Source of the DNA: Gordionus sp. m RMFG-2023
Lineage: Eukaryota > Nematomorpha > Gordioida > Chordodea > Parachordodidae
Length of the DNA stretch: 64,000 nt
Assembly (NCBI RefSeq): GCF_954871325.1
Contig: NC_088777.1
Span: 47,469,366 to 47,533,365, forward strand
Direction: 5' to 3'
In this document: positions 35,405 through 47,496 of the stretch, piece by piece
How positions within the stretch are numbered: position 1 is the stretch's first letter
How the letters are laid out: each line of letters starts with the position of its first letter
Program-made: the position numbers and the translations under genes
The notes under the pieces: generated by a model
Database searches by the model: none
Seen by the model: the letters and a program-made list of their open reading frames with translations, nothing else
What the model was told of the DNA's origin: nothing

Positions 35405-37095
35405 TTAAGAAGGGTTAGCAAATCGACCTTTGAATATGATGGGGCCATCTTTATGTATGATATAATACAAAAATGGTTTATTCATTGTTATTTCCGTTGA
35501 CATCATTCTGAATCCGATATTAGATTCCACAACAGCAGCACCTTCCGAGCCTTCAGCCGTGATTTCCAATTTCACTTTGTGATTTATCTTGGTGATGGTC
35601 AGTCTTGAACCCTTTACGATATTGTCGATGCCGTTCCTAATTAATTATAGAAAATTTATTTATAGAATCAATCATTTTAAACCCCTTTATTATACAAATA
35701 AATAAATATTCCAATTGTTTTAGGTGTGTAAAAAAACAAGAAAATAAATAAATAATTATACAAGATAGATAATATGTCAAAAATTTAAAAATTTTTTAGC
35801 TTACTTTTTCCAGCAATCAAGTTTTTTCGATGGCAAATCTAATAGAGAGACCTCAAATTCTTCATCAATTTTTGGCATGTAAAGGTTTGCAATAATTTCT
35901 TTAGCCTTAGAAATTCCATCAACAAGACCCTCTGGGTGATTCATTAGATTTTTCTCAACTATTGACAAAGATATTGTATCATCAATGGGTATTAGCATAA
36001 CTAGCTTGAAATCTGGTTTAAAATAATCCTTGACAATTATTTGAGCATTTAGTAATTCATTCCAATCTCTTAATAGTGTCATATCCACGCCTTGTAACAT
36101 ATCGATATCTTTAGGGCCTGATTCAGCAAAAAATGTGCGCTTTACCATTTCTCTAAAATTTATATATTGATATATCATTTATTTATTTTAAAAAATATAG
36201 AATAGTATCATTTCAAACTTAAAGTGCACCAATTAATAGTCTTTAAGAATTGCAGCTTATCCGTTTTGAGTTTTGTTAAAAATAATGTTTAATCTTATCA
36301 TGTTCATTTCTAAATGTTTTTGTGCTAAGGAAGCGCAAAATGGTTTGCGTTTTTCAAATTTCTTTTTTAAAAAAATGGGCTAATTTGTGTGACTAAAATA
36401 GAATATCTTTACAGGACTTAAATTTTTATGTTTGAAATTGAGATTTTATACTTATCTATCATGTCCTAAAATTACTATTAAACATATTTTATTTTTAGGA
36501 TAAAATACTCATTGAATGGTTCTTTCCAAGTGCCTTTGAAATAAAGAGAATTCACTGATAGGAGAACTGTGTTGGAATCTACTTGGTCGGGCTTGATAAA
36601 ATCTACTATCAAACCATTCGTATTATTGGATATTTTTTGGTTAATCATACTGACAACGCTTGCCAAATTATTTTTAAAGTCTACGTAGTATACAGAGGCT
36701 CTGAAAATATTATCGATCACTCTAACATAAATATCATTTAATTGAACGTCAGATTTGGCGTACAAGTCATTATTGATCTTTAAGGTCAAATTTCCGTCTT
36801 GTTCTATTTCATTTAGAAGTTTCACAATACTTCGAATTCCCAAGTAATTTGTTCTAGGTGTCAGGCCCGGTATACTCGCGTTGCAACCCAGGGTTCCTAT
36901 GTTCAATACACTCAAAGCCAGTTCCAAATTAAAAGGGGAAAAAACATAATTTGGTGTTTTATTTATGGCAGGAAAGTTGGATAAATAATTAGATAATTTA
37001 ACTTGTGGTAGAATTTGACTCTCGATGATATGAAATTTATTCATCAAACATAAGCACGATGTGAAAACAATTATCCAATTTAGTTCTGACCCCAT
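35405..37095 (-). CDS. Secreted serpin, copy A (P1 Arg)
   Basis: Serpins trap target serine proteases by a cleaved reactive loop. Three in-phase exons: 37095-36509, 36152-35805 and 35636-35405, giving 388 codons plus stop, the normal serpin length. It opens with a signal-peptide-like segment (MGSELNWIIVFTSCLCLM), so it is probably secreted, with N-x-T/S sites such as NKT and NLT. Core motifs are FSPFNLELALSVLNIGT, SMINQKISNNTNGLI, LLSVNSLYFKGTWKEPFNE (exon 1), IVKDYFKPDFKLVMLIPIDD (exon 2) and NHKVKLEITAEGSEGAAV with NKPFLYYI and IIFKGRF (exon 3). The hinge P15-P10 is GSEGAA, compatible with loop insertion and hence inhibition. Counting from the hinge and from NKPF both put Arg355 at P1 (loop NIGFR|MMSTE), which predicts trypsin-like targets. 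A near-identical paralogue lies at 43966-46115. Confidence 0.93.
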
Positions 37096-37916
37096 CTTTG
37101 TATATTCTTAGTTATAATAAGAAATTTATTCAATTTATCTTTATTTAATTATTTTTTTTTTAGAAAAAAATAAAATCAAATGAAATTTTTTGAAGATTAT
37201 TAATTTAAAAGTGTCTTTTTTAAAAAAATTCCCAATTTGGATTTATTTATATCATTAATTAATTAAAGTTTGTTTTATTAAGTGCATCATGTTTTATTGA
37301 ATCTAGCGATAATCAAATAAAATAAATGTAATTTTTAAATATAACGCTTAGTTGCACATTTTTTAAAATATTTATTTAATAAAAAAAAGAACTATTACAA
37401 GATTCTATATATTCTAAATATACCTGTGATTTTATAAAATTAACTTAGACAGATAAATTTGAGCTGTTAATTAACAATTATATGTCAAGGTCGATCGGCT
37501 TTTGTCAATATTTAGATTTATTTTTAAAAATTTTGCTGAACTTTTATTGATAGGGCAATAGACCATGATTATTGATATTGCTAGAGTAGATGATCTATGC
37601 AATAATTTATAATTGTATATATTTTTGATTTGTTTTTGCCAAAGATATGAAAAGTTTTTAAAATACATAGAAGAGATCAGGATTTTCCTGGAGGAGGAGG
37701 AGGAAAACATTTATATGGCTTTCCTCTGTTATATATTATATTGAGGGGTTTCAGATTCGCTTTTGCTAGTACTTAATCCGAATTACACGTTTATTTTAGA
37801 AGTAATTTTTATATTTTTTACTTTTTTATTAAATTTTTTAAATTTTTTTTAAAGAATATTTAAAAAAAAAACATTTATCATATGATTACTGTTTAAAAAA
37901 TGACTGTGTAATAATC

Positions 37917-38130
37917 AGAAATCTTCAGGCCCAGCCCTAAGCTCGGTCCATGTTATTTTCTTTAAAGAAAAATTTTAAATAAGGCCGGCTCAAATTTTGT
38001 TTTATAAAATAATATCCAGGTCGGGCCCTTATATTTTAAAATCTAGCTATAAAAATTAAAAATATATAAAGTATATTTTAAAAAAAAAATCCGGGTCGGG
38101 CAGTGCAAATGGTATCTAGGTCTATGATAA
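37917..38130. repeat. GGCCC-rich repeat family, copy 2
   Basis: Corresponds to 46999-47195 inside the segmental duplication and to 25888-26075 elsewhere: AGGCCCAGCCCTAAGCTCGG at one end and ATCCGGGTCGGGCAGTGC at the other, then AATGGTATCTAGGTCT. It probably belonged to the ancestral duplicated unit. Confidence 0.55.
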
Positions 38131-38668
38131 TAATAATCATTTCCTTATTTTTTATAAAAAGGCAGTTTATCCTAAAAAAAATTTATCGCTGAGTCTAAGC
38201 CATATTGGATCGGTCAAATTTAGGGGATTACTAAGAAAATTTTTTATTAATTTAAAACGATATCTACCAAAATTTGTAAAATTTGTCCAGGGGGGCAGGC
38301 TCCTACGCAGGAATTCATGGTGGATAGGATATATTCTGAATGAAAATTAATTTTATTATATAATATTATTTAGCTGAGAAAGCAATAGATAGTTCATTAC
38401 ATCATGGGATCTCAGATTGATATTTTTTTTGGATCGCCTAATGTTGCTATTGATAAAGATCGATAATGAAAATTATATTTTTAACTTTAAACTTTCATTT
38501 TAACTATGATCCAACTCTTAATTTTTTCAACTCTTTTAAAAATTTTAAGTAAAAGGTCTCAGAATATAGTAATTTAGCTACCCATATTATTAGTGGCATA
38601 GCATTCCCAGATTTACTCTCTGTTGATTATGATTAGATGTCCAAACTTGCATAATTGATTATGCATTC

Positions 38669-39055
38669 AACTTTCCTGTCATAAACCAAACAGCAAATTA
38701 CGTTTTCTCCCATTTTAGTTTTGAACTGGCTTTGAGTGTATTGAATATAGGAATCCGTTGCAACAAGAGAATACCGGGCTTGACACCTAGATCAAGTTAT
38801 AGGGAAATTTGTAGTATTATGGAACTTCTAAGTGAAATAAAACAGGACGAAGATTTGACCTTAAAGATCAATAATGACTTGTACGCCAAATCTGACCTCC
38901 AATTAAATGATGTGTATGTTAGAGTTATCTATAATCTTTTCAGAGCCTCTGTAGACTACGTAGAGTTTAAAAAGTATTTGACAAGTGTTGTCAGTATGAT
39001 CAACCAAAAAATATCCGATGACACATTGATAGAAGATTTTAGCCCTACCAAGTAG
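38669..39055 (+). pseudogene. Serpin fragment, opposite strand
   Basis: An open frame of 128 codons corresponds to residues from the NFPAIN region to the IVDF region of the two full serpins: NFPVINQTANYVFSHF, ELALSVLNIGIRCNKRIPGL, SMINQKISDDTLIEDF. It has no signal peptide, no hinge and no reactive loop, and stops where exon 1 of the others continues. At protein level it differs from both copies much more than they differ from each other, so it is an older duplicate. Sequence just upstream (38360-38470) reappears inverted in intron 1 of serpin B (44985-45130), showing they share a rearranged ancestor. Confidence 0.85.
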
Positions 39056-40790
39056 ATTCCAAAACCCGTTTTCCTAAATGAATTCTCTTTTTTTTCTAGT
39101 GCATTTGGGGGGAACCTTTTAATATGTATTTTCCTAAAAATTAAATATGTATACTGGTAATATTAGGGTATGATAAATATAAAATCTCGATCTCAATAAT
39201 AAGAAATATATTTAATGTAAAGATATTTAGGCATTTAAGGGACTTCATATCTTGGTTGGACAGATACAAACAATTGCTCCCCACAACTTTCCATATAATA
39301 TTTTACCGTCACGGCTAGGCACAATGACTGAATTGAATATTGGGTCTAAAATAGTCTCATGTCGATTCGAACTATAAATGTCGAATATTTTATTTCTTAC
39401 TTTACATTGTAACTTAAATAGCAATTTCCCCTAAACCGGTTACTTTATTCTATATAACTGCTGAAAATGCAGATCTCAGATAACCATCCTCAGGTTAGAT
39501 CATCATACATTCAGTATTTTAAATTATATTTAGAAGTCGCTAGGGATATTAATTAAAATATATCGAGACTCATAGATATAAATATCATGTCGTTTAACTA
39601 CTATCTATTAAAAAGTGATTAAATTCGATTCCGATTTATTCCGGCTTGCCTAAAAGGTATAAAGGCATGATGTAATATCTCTAACAAACAAAATATTAAA
39701 GAAATTACCGGTTAATAGAATGTATATTAGGGTCGTCTTTTCTATTATACGAAGTTTTTAGGAAAGAGGAATGTCTTATAGTAAATGTATTTCTGATTCT
39801 GTGGATAATTTATAAATCATTTTTATATTACTCTTAATAATACATTTCAATTTGGGCTTAAATGGTTTATATTAATTGTATTCTATATATGTATATAAAT
39901 AAAATATTTTGAGTGTTTAACTCCAACTTTTCATTTTACTTTATTTACTCGCCTCCATTATTTTTCACAGGAATTTTCCCAAGCCTTAATGAATTTCTTA
40001 TTACTAGTTCCAACTAATGACAGAACCAAATAAATTTAAATAATAATAAATATTGTAAATATTGAAGAAATCGCAGATGATGACAATGTCAAAGTTGAAG
40101 AGAAAGAGTACAACTTATTAAACTTAGATATAAACAATATGAACCAAGGTATTAAGGACACAAGAAATGGTATATATAAATTTAATATGAAAATCAGCAA
40201 TACACCAACGATTATTAGTAGACATTGACACAATCTTACGATCTATCAAGAGAGATAGCCTTTAAAACTGACACCAGGGAAGCAAAGAAAACAGACTTAA
40301 GATTGTCAGGGTTTTATGATAACTTGATCAAAGTCGTAGGCATAGCTCAAGCTTAGATGGGTTATGCCAAACTTAAATTTTCATTTTTTTAAATAATGTT
40401 TTTTTTGAATATATTCTTATTCTTATTCATTTTGAATATTTTATTATTCTTGTAAAATTGAAAGTTACTTTGTAATTTTTTTTATATTACTCAACATTAT
40501 GTAATCTTTTTATTTTACAAAATAATTTAGCTATAATATTATTTGAAGGAATTTTAATGAAATAAAATAAAAAGAAATTATTTATTTATTTGCTGTGAAA
40601 AAATATATAAATCAAGTTTTCATAAATATTGGGACTTGATAAATTTATAGTTTACTTATTAAAAGTTGATATAAAATGGGTGTGCTAGTTTATTTTTAAA
40701 AATATGGTTCCCTAAACTATTTTTTATAATAATTAGCTAATTTAATAACATTAAAAAATTTGATAATATTTATTTTTAATCATTTTTTTT
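39056..40790. other. Intergenic sequence with a decayed coding segment
   Basis: Mostly non-coding. At 39963-40357 the plus strand reads protein-like but broken: SQEFSQALMNFLLLVPTNDR, then after stops IEEIADDDNVKVEEKEYNLL and NNMNQGIKDTRNGIYKFNMK, then in another frame DLSREIAFKTDTREAKKTDL and RLSGFYDNLIKVVGIAQA. No introns are evident, so a processed pseudogene is possible. The parent family was not recognised. Confidence 0.4.
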
Positions 40791-43700
40791 AAATTCTTTT
40801 AAAATCTACAGGTTCTTGCTAAACAAAATCTTTCAAGCATTGAATTGCGAATAATGATTTCTTCAATTTTGAACTATATCATATTTTTTTAAACCCGAGA
40901 CGGAGATGAAAAATCTTAGCTAAAAGTTTAGTCATTATTTTAGCACTCGAAAACTGTTTTAAAAAAATAGATTAATTACACATCAGAGAATATTTTTTAG
41001 ATATTATTTTAAAGGTATTTCTACTAAATTAACAGTTATAATTATCATAAATCCAATATTCAACGATAATATAATATAGGATGTGTAATAAAAATTAATT
41101 GGTTCTCACGACTCCTTCACATTTTCCAAACTTATTGAGGAATAGTACTGAGTTCTCAGCCAGATTTGATCCAAATGAATTAAAATTTAAAATGTTCTAA
41201 AACTATTTGAATTTTTAGTAAGGAATCAATTTGAAAGTGTATTTATAAATATCAATTAAATTCGATTCTGAAAAAGTTCTATTGCAAAAAAAAATTATGG
41301 AGCACGAAGAGTGGAGTGGGGGGGGGGGGGGGTGTAAATAAATAAATAAAAATTATAATTTTTAATAGGCAAATTATTGCTTATACAATATTTTATATTT
41401 TAAAAAATTATATAAAAAAGAAAATAATTTATTTTTATTGACAATCGTATGTAAATATAACAAGCTATTAATATAAATGAGAATATTAGCAAACTTGATA
41501 AATATATATCATTTGCGTAATTTAGCTTTAGACTCGGAAGAGGGTTCTAACTCTCTTCCCTCAGTTTTGGGAATCCCTACCAAACATGTCCTATGGACCT
41601 GCCTGCCAGCCCATGTTGAACACCTCATTTGATGAATTATATATTTTTAATGGATTTAGATTAGAACTATATGCTGGCTATTCTATAGAATTAGTAACTG
41701 TTGCGAATAATATATTTATTATTTTACTAATATATTATTTAAATTAATTTGTTCGACAAAAATATCATTATACTAAAATTAAATTTGTTTAACGAAAACA
41801 TTATTTTTTTTAGTTAAAGGCTGTTACATTTATATTACTTATTTTAATCTTGTTATTAAAATACTTTTAATTACTTTACTTAAAAAATTAGTATGATTAT
41901 AACTATTTGGGTATTTTTTTTATTATTTGAAATATACTATTTATGTACAAGTTAAAAGATAAAGCAAAGTCCACCCTTTCAAAGTAACATTTTTATCTAT
42001 TTTACTATTTTTGGAAGCTTTGGATTGAGGATATATCGCCTAAACAAAGGAATTTTAGAACCCTCTAACATTTTCTTAGGTTTTTTTAATTATTTTAATA
42101 AATATTTTAGTAAGAATTCTATAATTAAAATAAAATATGATAAATATGTTGTAAAACCAAACCTCCCCCTAACCATTACCCTTTCTACTCCTTACTCCTT
42201 CTACTCCTTATACCTTCTACCTCTCCTTCCCCTTACCTCTTATATCCCTTACCCATTATATCCCTTACCCTTCCTATCACCCCTATTATCTTATATCTTC
42301 CATTTCTAATTTATTTCGATAATTATCTCATGTTGCCCCCAGCCCTCCCACCCCGTCCTGTGGTGATCCTAAGACTATCAAGATTAAAATTTTTCGATAA
42401 ATAGATTCGTCGTTGGTTATACCACTGTCTATTGTTAAATTAATGTGATTATATAGATAGTTTTTTCCCGCTTTTCATTAGTTGCAAAGTATGACTAGAA
42501 TAAATAGATAAGTGATCCTATCATAGATCTCCATTCAGAATGGACAATACTAAATTTGAATAAGGCTGAGAATTTTATTTTTAAGATGCATACTTATTTT
42601 TTGGATGTTCAGATTTTTAATTTCCTTTTTTAAGATAAATATTAGTAATTGAAATATTTATTAATTTAAAAGAAAAATTTGCAAAAATACGTAGATATAT
42701 ATTCTGGAAAAACTAATATAATATTGTAGTATAAATTTGAGATGGTCAAGTAGAAAATAGCAAATGTAATATTATTATAATAGTAAAAATTTTATTCCAT
42801 ATTTCAATTGTCACTAAATTAATAATAAATAATTAAAATGATATATTGAAATTTTTTTAAAAAATGAAAATTTGTTTTTGGTATTTCCGAAAGACAAAGG
42901 AAGTAGGCGTAGATAGGGGAAAGAGGCATGGGGATATCCTATACTTCCAAAATTTGCCACTTTTTGCGAAAATCATTTTGAGCTAATAAAAAAAAAGAAA
43001 TGTGAAAAATCAAAACTATTATTTAAAAAAAAGTAATATAGAAAACCCTGCGATAGGTGATCTTTAAGATCTCCAATAAAATTTGAGTAAATAAATCAAC
43101 ATAACATACTAGTGCCCACCCCCAGCAAATTCCTTCCCTATGCTAACAGTGTTCAATAAATTACCTCTGCCTCCCTTAGCTTACAAGATTCTGTATCTTT
43201 CCTTTTTCTTACCGATCTTAGAGTTTTTTTTGTTATCCCTGCAACTTATCCCCACCTTATGGTAGAATCAGATAATACTACTGTTAGGTAATATTATGAT
43301 TTTTAGAAATCTTTCTTGCAGATACTTTTGTATGATGTTGGGCAATAAAGTGTCAAATTTATTTTCCTCCGCTGTTATTGCTCTTTCCAAGACCATAGAC
43401 TGTTAATTTATATTGTATTGAAATTAATCAAATTTAAAAAAACGGATATTAAAGAAAATTTAATCATGAAAAGAAAAATTAATTTTATACAGCATTTTTA
43501 GGGAAAGTTTAGCTCTGATTGAGTGTAATGGAAGGGTGAATGTTTTAAATGTCTTATATTATAAATCCCAATAGCTCTTTTAATTTTTACCCGATTTATA
43601 AATATAATACTTATTCACGTTTATCGCAATTCTATTATACCAAAATTGAAATTCGTACTTTCTAATTTGAAAATCTATTTTAAAATTTCTTATAATATTT

Positions 43701-43965
43701 ATGATATTTAACGTTAACTATAGTATTGTGCAATAATTTAATTGAATAATCCCAATTCACTTTATTTCCCAATTTTTCAATAAGTCTAAAGATATAATAA
43801 AAATATATTCCGATTTTATATAATAATAAGTAATACTAAAAACTAATTAATCACGAAAAATTAATAATTATAATCGATTTTTTTTAATAACCAAAACGTT
43901 TATAATGATTTATAATCATTTAAAAAAAATATAATTTAAGAAAAACCCCACCTCTCTCTAGGCAT

Positions 43966-46115
43966 TTAAGAAGGGATAGTAAATCGACCTTTGAATATAA
44001 TGGGGCCATCTTTATGTATGATATAATACAGGAAAGGTTTGCTCATTGTTATTTCTCTTGGCAACCTTTTGTCCATAAGATCAGATTCCACAACAGCAGC
44101 ACCTTCCGAACCTTCAGCCGTGATTTCCAATTTCACTTTGTGATTTATCTTGGTGATGGCCAGTTTTGAACCCTTTAAGATGTTGTCGATGCCGTTCCTA
44201 ATTAATCATAGAAAATTTATTTAGAGAATCAATCAACAATCATCTTTTAAACCACTTAATTAATTACAAATAAATAAATATTCTAATTGTTTTAGGTGTT
44301 AAAAATATGAAAAAAAAATAAATAATTATATAAGATAGATATTATGTCAAAAAATTTAAAATAATTGATCTTACCTTCTCCAGCAAACAAGTTTTTTCGA
44401 TGGCAAATCTAATAGAGAGACCTCAAATTCTTCATTAATTTTCGGCATATAAAAGTTTGCATTAATTTTTTTGGCCTTAGAAATTCCAATAAAAAGTTCC
44501 TCTGGGTGATTCATTAGATTTTTCTCAACTATTGACAATGGCATTGTATCATCAATGGGTATTAGCATAACTAGCTTGAAATCTGGTTTAAAATAATCCT
44601 TGACAATTATTTTAGCGTTTAGTAACTCATTCTGATCCATTAATAGAGTCATATCCTGACCCATCAGCATATCGATATCTTTAGGGCCTGATTCAGCAAA
44701 AAATGTGCGCTTCACCATTTCTCTAAATAGTCATTATAATATTGGTATATCATTTTTTTCGAAAAAATATAAAATGTTAATAATAGCATTTTAATTTAGT
44801 ATAGTATTTATTTTAATTATTACAAATTCTGTAATATGATATCAATATGGATAACGAAAATACATTCTTAGACCTTTCATAGGATTTTTACAAGAGTTGA
44901 AAAATATTTAAGACATATTTATTATTGTAAAAATTTTTTGAACCAACGTTTTATTTTAAATGTGACATATGCTTAGTAGAGTTCGATCATCGATAGTGAA
45001 AGTATCAATAAATATAATTTTCATTTTTTATCCTAATCGATAGTAACATTAGGATCTAATAAATATTAATTTGTGATCCCATGATGAAATGAACCATCTC
45101 TTGCTCTCTCAGCTAAATAAAATAGTAACATTTCTCTAAATAGTCATTATAATATTGGCGTATATATCATTTTTTAAAAAAATATTAAATGTTAATAATA
45201 GTATTTTTATTTCGTATAATAGCATTTAAAACTAGTGCACCACTTAATAGTCCTTATAAATTGCACCCATTCCGTTTAAAGCTTTATTTTTAAAAAAAGT
45301 TATTTCTAGATGTTTTTGCATTAAGGAAGCGTGAAATAAGTTTTTAACTTTTTAAAAAAATAAAAATAAAATATGGGTTAATGTAAGAAGGAGCAACCAT
45401 TTATCTTTGACGAAAATAAAATAACTTTACTACATGAAATAAATTTTTATGTTTGATATTGAGATTTTATACTTATCATGCCCTAAATTTATCAGTAAAC
45501 ATATTTAATTTTTAGGATGAAATACTCATTGAAAGGTTCCTTCCAAGTGCCTTTGAAATAAAGAGAATTCACTGATAGGAGAACGGTGTTGGAATCAACT
45601 TGGTCGGGCTTGATAAAATCTACTATCAAACCATTCGTATTATCGGATATTTTTTGGTTTATCATACTGACGACACTTGCCAAATCATTTTTAAAGTCTA
45701 CGTAGTATACAGAGGCTCTGAAAATATTATCGATCACTCTAACATACTTATCAATTAATTTAACGTCAGATGTGGCGTACAAGTCATTATTGATCTTTAA
45801 GGTCAAATTTCCGTCTTGTTTTATTTCATTTAGAAGTTCCACAATACTTCGAATTCTCAAGTAATTTGTTCTAGGTGTCAGGCCCGGTATATTCGCGTTG
45901 CAACCCCGGGTTCCTATGTTCAATACACTCAAAGCCAGTTCCAAATTAAAAGGGGAAAAAACATAATTTGGTGTTTTATTTATGGCAGGAAAGTTGGATA
46001 AATAATTAGATAATTTAACTTGGGATAACAGAATTTGACTCTCGGTGATATGAAATTGTTTCATCAAACATAAGCACGATGTGAAAACAATTATCCAATT
46101 TAGTTCTGACCCCAT
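43966..46115 (-). CDS. Secreted serpin, copy B (P1 Lys)
   Basis: Three in-phase exons at 46115-45526, 44722-44375 and 44197-43966 give 389 codons plus stop, with the same intron positions as copy A. The signal peptide and scaffold are nearly identical (one extra residue, QILLSQ for QILPQ). Most differences are single substitutions, for example NGIDNILKGSKLAI for NGIDNIVKGSRLTI. The hinge GSEGAAVVES is unchanged, but the reactive loop is different: DLMDK|RLPRE, with Lys356 at P1 and Arg at P1'. This predicts another trypsin-like or dibasic specificity. The C terminus IIFKGRFTIPS differs slightly from IIFKGRFANPS. Both splice sites of each intron are intact, so the gene looks functional. Confidence 0.93.
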
Positions 46116-46998
46116 CTTTGTATATTCTTAGTTATAATAAGAAATTTATTCAATTTATCTTTATTTAATTATTATTATTGTTTTAGAAAAAATAAAATGA
46201 AATGAAATGAAATTTTTTGAAGATTATTAATTTAAAAGTGTCTTTTTTTAAAAAAATCCTAATTTGGATTTATTTATATCATTAATTAATTAAAGTTTGT
46301 TTTATCAAGTGCGTCATGTTATATTGAATCTAGCTATAATCAAATAAAATAAATGTAATTTTTAAATATAACGCTTAGTTGCACATTTTTTAAAATATTT
46401 ATTTAGTAAAAAAAAGAACTATTACAAGATTTTATGTATTCTAAATATACCTGTGATTTTAAAAAAATTAAATTGGACAGAAAAATTTGAGCTGTTAATT
46501 AACAATTTTTATATTTCAAGGCCGATCGGCTTGTGTCAATATTTAGATTTATTTTAAAAAAATTTGTAGATCGAATAAATTAAATTATATTTTGTCTATT
46601 TGAACTTTTATTGATAGGGCTTTCCACCTTGATTATTGATATTGCTAGAGATGATAATGGATCTATGGAAAACTAATTTGTAGTTGCTCATATTTTTTAT
46701 TGGTTTTTGCGAAAGACATGAAAAGTTTTAAAATTACTTAGAAGAAGTCAAGATTTTCCTGGAGGAGGAGGTGGCTAACATTTATTCAGCTTTCCTCTGT
46801 CTATTTTATGGGGGGGGGGGGGGTTTAGGATAGCTTTTGCTAGTACTTATTCGGTATTACACATTTATTTTAAAATAATTTTTGATATTTTTCACTTTCT
46901 TATAAAATAAACTTTATTTTTTTTTAAGAATATGGTTATTATTTCAAAAAAAAAATATTTATCATATAATTACTGCTTAAAAATGACTGTGTAATAAT

Positions 46999-47195
46999 CA
47001 GAGATCTTCAGGCCCGGCCCTAAGCCCAGCACGTGTTATTTTTTTTAAGGAAAAATTTTAAATACCAAGGCCGGATTTGGCTTGAAATTTTTTATTATAA
47101 AATAATACCAGGGCTCGGGCCTTATCTTTCCAAATATATTAAAAATCCGAGACGGACCTTGCAAATGGTATCTCTGCAGGTCTCTTGATAATAAT
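46999..47195. repeat. GGCCC-rich repeat family, copy 3
   Basis: Starts AGAGATCTTCAGGCCCGGCC and ends, reversed, AGAGACCTGCAGAGATACC, a short inverted terminal match like that of hAT-derived MITEs. Flanks GTAATAAT and ATAATAAT match at 7 of 8 bases and may be the target duplication. Confidence 0.55.
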
Positions 47196-47496
47196 AATAT
47201 TACAATAATAATTTTCCTTATTTTTATGAAACGGGTTTTTTTTTTTAAATTCACCTAACTTTTGCCAACTCCAATTCATCTCAGATTATCCTAAAAAAAA
47301 AAGTTTCATAAATAGGAGATAATTTATTTCATCATGGCGTCGGGCTAGAATTGGAGTGCTCCACTTGCGCAAATGTTTAAAATGAGAAAATCAACATTAA
47401 AGTTTAAAATCATATATAGGAATAGCTTATTGATCAATTTTGACAGAGCTATAACGGCAAATATTAATATTTTTTTAATCTAGTTTTTATTTAATA

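Larger units (their letters stand above)
32750..38150. repeat. Segmental duplication, copy A
   Basis: This is homologous in direct orientation to 40790-47240 (copy B). Both start TTTTTAATCATTTTTT and share CTACAGG...TTGCTAA, a G-tract block (33190-33240 / 41310-41335), a pyrimidine block (33770-33860 / 42160-42300), the serpin gene and the GGCCC-rich repeat. Non-coding parts differ by many small changes and indels, so the duplication is not very recent. Confidence 0.8.
40790..47240. repeat. Segmental duplication, copy B
   Basis: Direct-orientation counterpart of 32750-38150, offset by about 8.0 kb at the left end and 9.0 kb at the right. It contains the second serpin. It is longer than copy A partly because of extra sequence in serpin intron 1 (about 44760-45480). 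Confidence 0.8.

Noticed and set aside
42025-42309. 94-codon frame rich in Leu, Pro, Ser and Tyr
   Set aside because: It is the translation of the CCTTACCC/CTTCTACTCC pyrimidine tract also present in copies A and C; there is no conservation of frame between copies.
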